Below the pieces are notes generated by a model. That model was given only the letters and a program-made list of their open reading frames with translations, was not told the origin of the DNA and did no database searches. This document shows, piece by piece, positions 20,317-20,317 of a DNA stretch of 20,317 nucleotides. Within the stretch, counting starts at the first letter, position 1, and each line of letters opens with the position of its first letter. The stretch is from a virus. The position numbers and the translations under genes were made by a program. The stretch covers positions 1-20,317 of IMG/VR virus record IMGVR_UViG_3300031565_000487; one strand, given 5' to 3'.

Positions 20317-20317
20317 A

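Noticed and set aside
1-20317. tRNA genes, integrase, attachment sites or insertion sequences
   Set aside because: I looked for cloverleaf-type segments, recombinase motifs and terminal inverted repeats and found none that I can support.

Overview
This window is the late (packaging, head and tail) region of a tailed double-stranded DNA phage or prophage. Every well-supported gene lies on the minus strand, so transcription runs from the right end (about 20317) to the left end (1). Genes are packed with 1-4 base stop/start overlaps. The hallmark proteins are a GpA-like large terminase, a gpW-like joiner, a lambda-type portal, a fused HK97-type prohead protease and major capsid protein, a DUF2190 cement protein, a tail tube protein, a tail tape measure protein, and fibres including a tail-collar protein. 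This is a siphovirus-type plan with lambda-like order (terminase, W, portal, protease/capsid, decoration, connectors, tail). No integrase, replication gene or host chromosome gene is visible, so free phage and prophage cannot be told apart. The host is probably a Gram-negative bacterium with strong Shine-Dalgarno use. The closest flavour I recognise is PVC-group (Planctomycetes/Lentisphaerae-like) prophages, because of the IWHLLTDE-type Ala-rich family and the fibre N-terminal motif. That is inference from memory.

Layout in transcription order. (a) 20316-18547: three genes of unknown role (one winged-helix-like, one with a Gly/Arg-rich RAMP-like tail). They are separated by four arrays of a strict but internally variable 5-bp repeat, CCNNA on the plus strand and TNNGG on the coding strand. 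Two copies of an identical 30-bp hairpin-bearing segment separate the arrays. (b) 18542-16542: a small-gene cluster with a truncated and a full ribbon-helix-helix protein, two Cys-rich proteins, two members of a paralogous Ala-rich family, a 23-residue membrane micropeptide and a 63-residue protein, all overlapping head to tail. (c) 16545-13001: large terminase, a third Ala-rich paralog and two Cys-rich proteins, closed by a rho-independent terminator at about 12947-12973.

(d) 12945-12911: a strong promoter overlapped by two interlocking perfect palindromes, giving a nearly leaderless transcript. It starts the structural operon: gpW-like protein, portal, protease-capsid fusion (with a probable internal start for the capsid part), hairpin, cement protein and connector proteins. 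(e) 8182-3880: virion surface and fibre proteins. Two share a duplicated beta-rich domain and three share an N-terminal anchor. A membrane coiled-coil protein and a fibre-assembly-like protein lie among them. (f) 3821-1: tail tube, zinc-ribbon protein, tail-assembly chaperone with a -1 overlapping second frame (G/GT-like), holin-like protein, small hypotheticals, lipoprotein, minor tail protein and the start of the tape measure.

The least expected features are the CCNNA arrays, the operator/promoter, the internal capsid start, the partial ribbon-helix-helix duplication and the three Ala-rich paralogs around the terminase.
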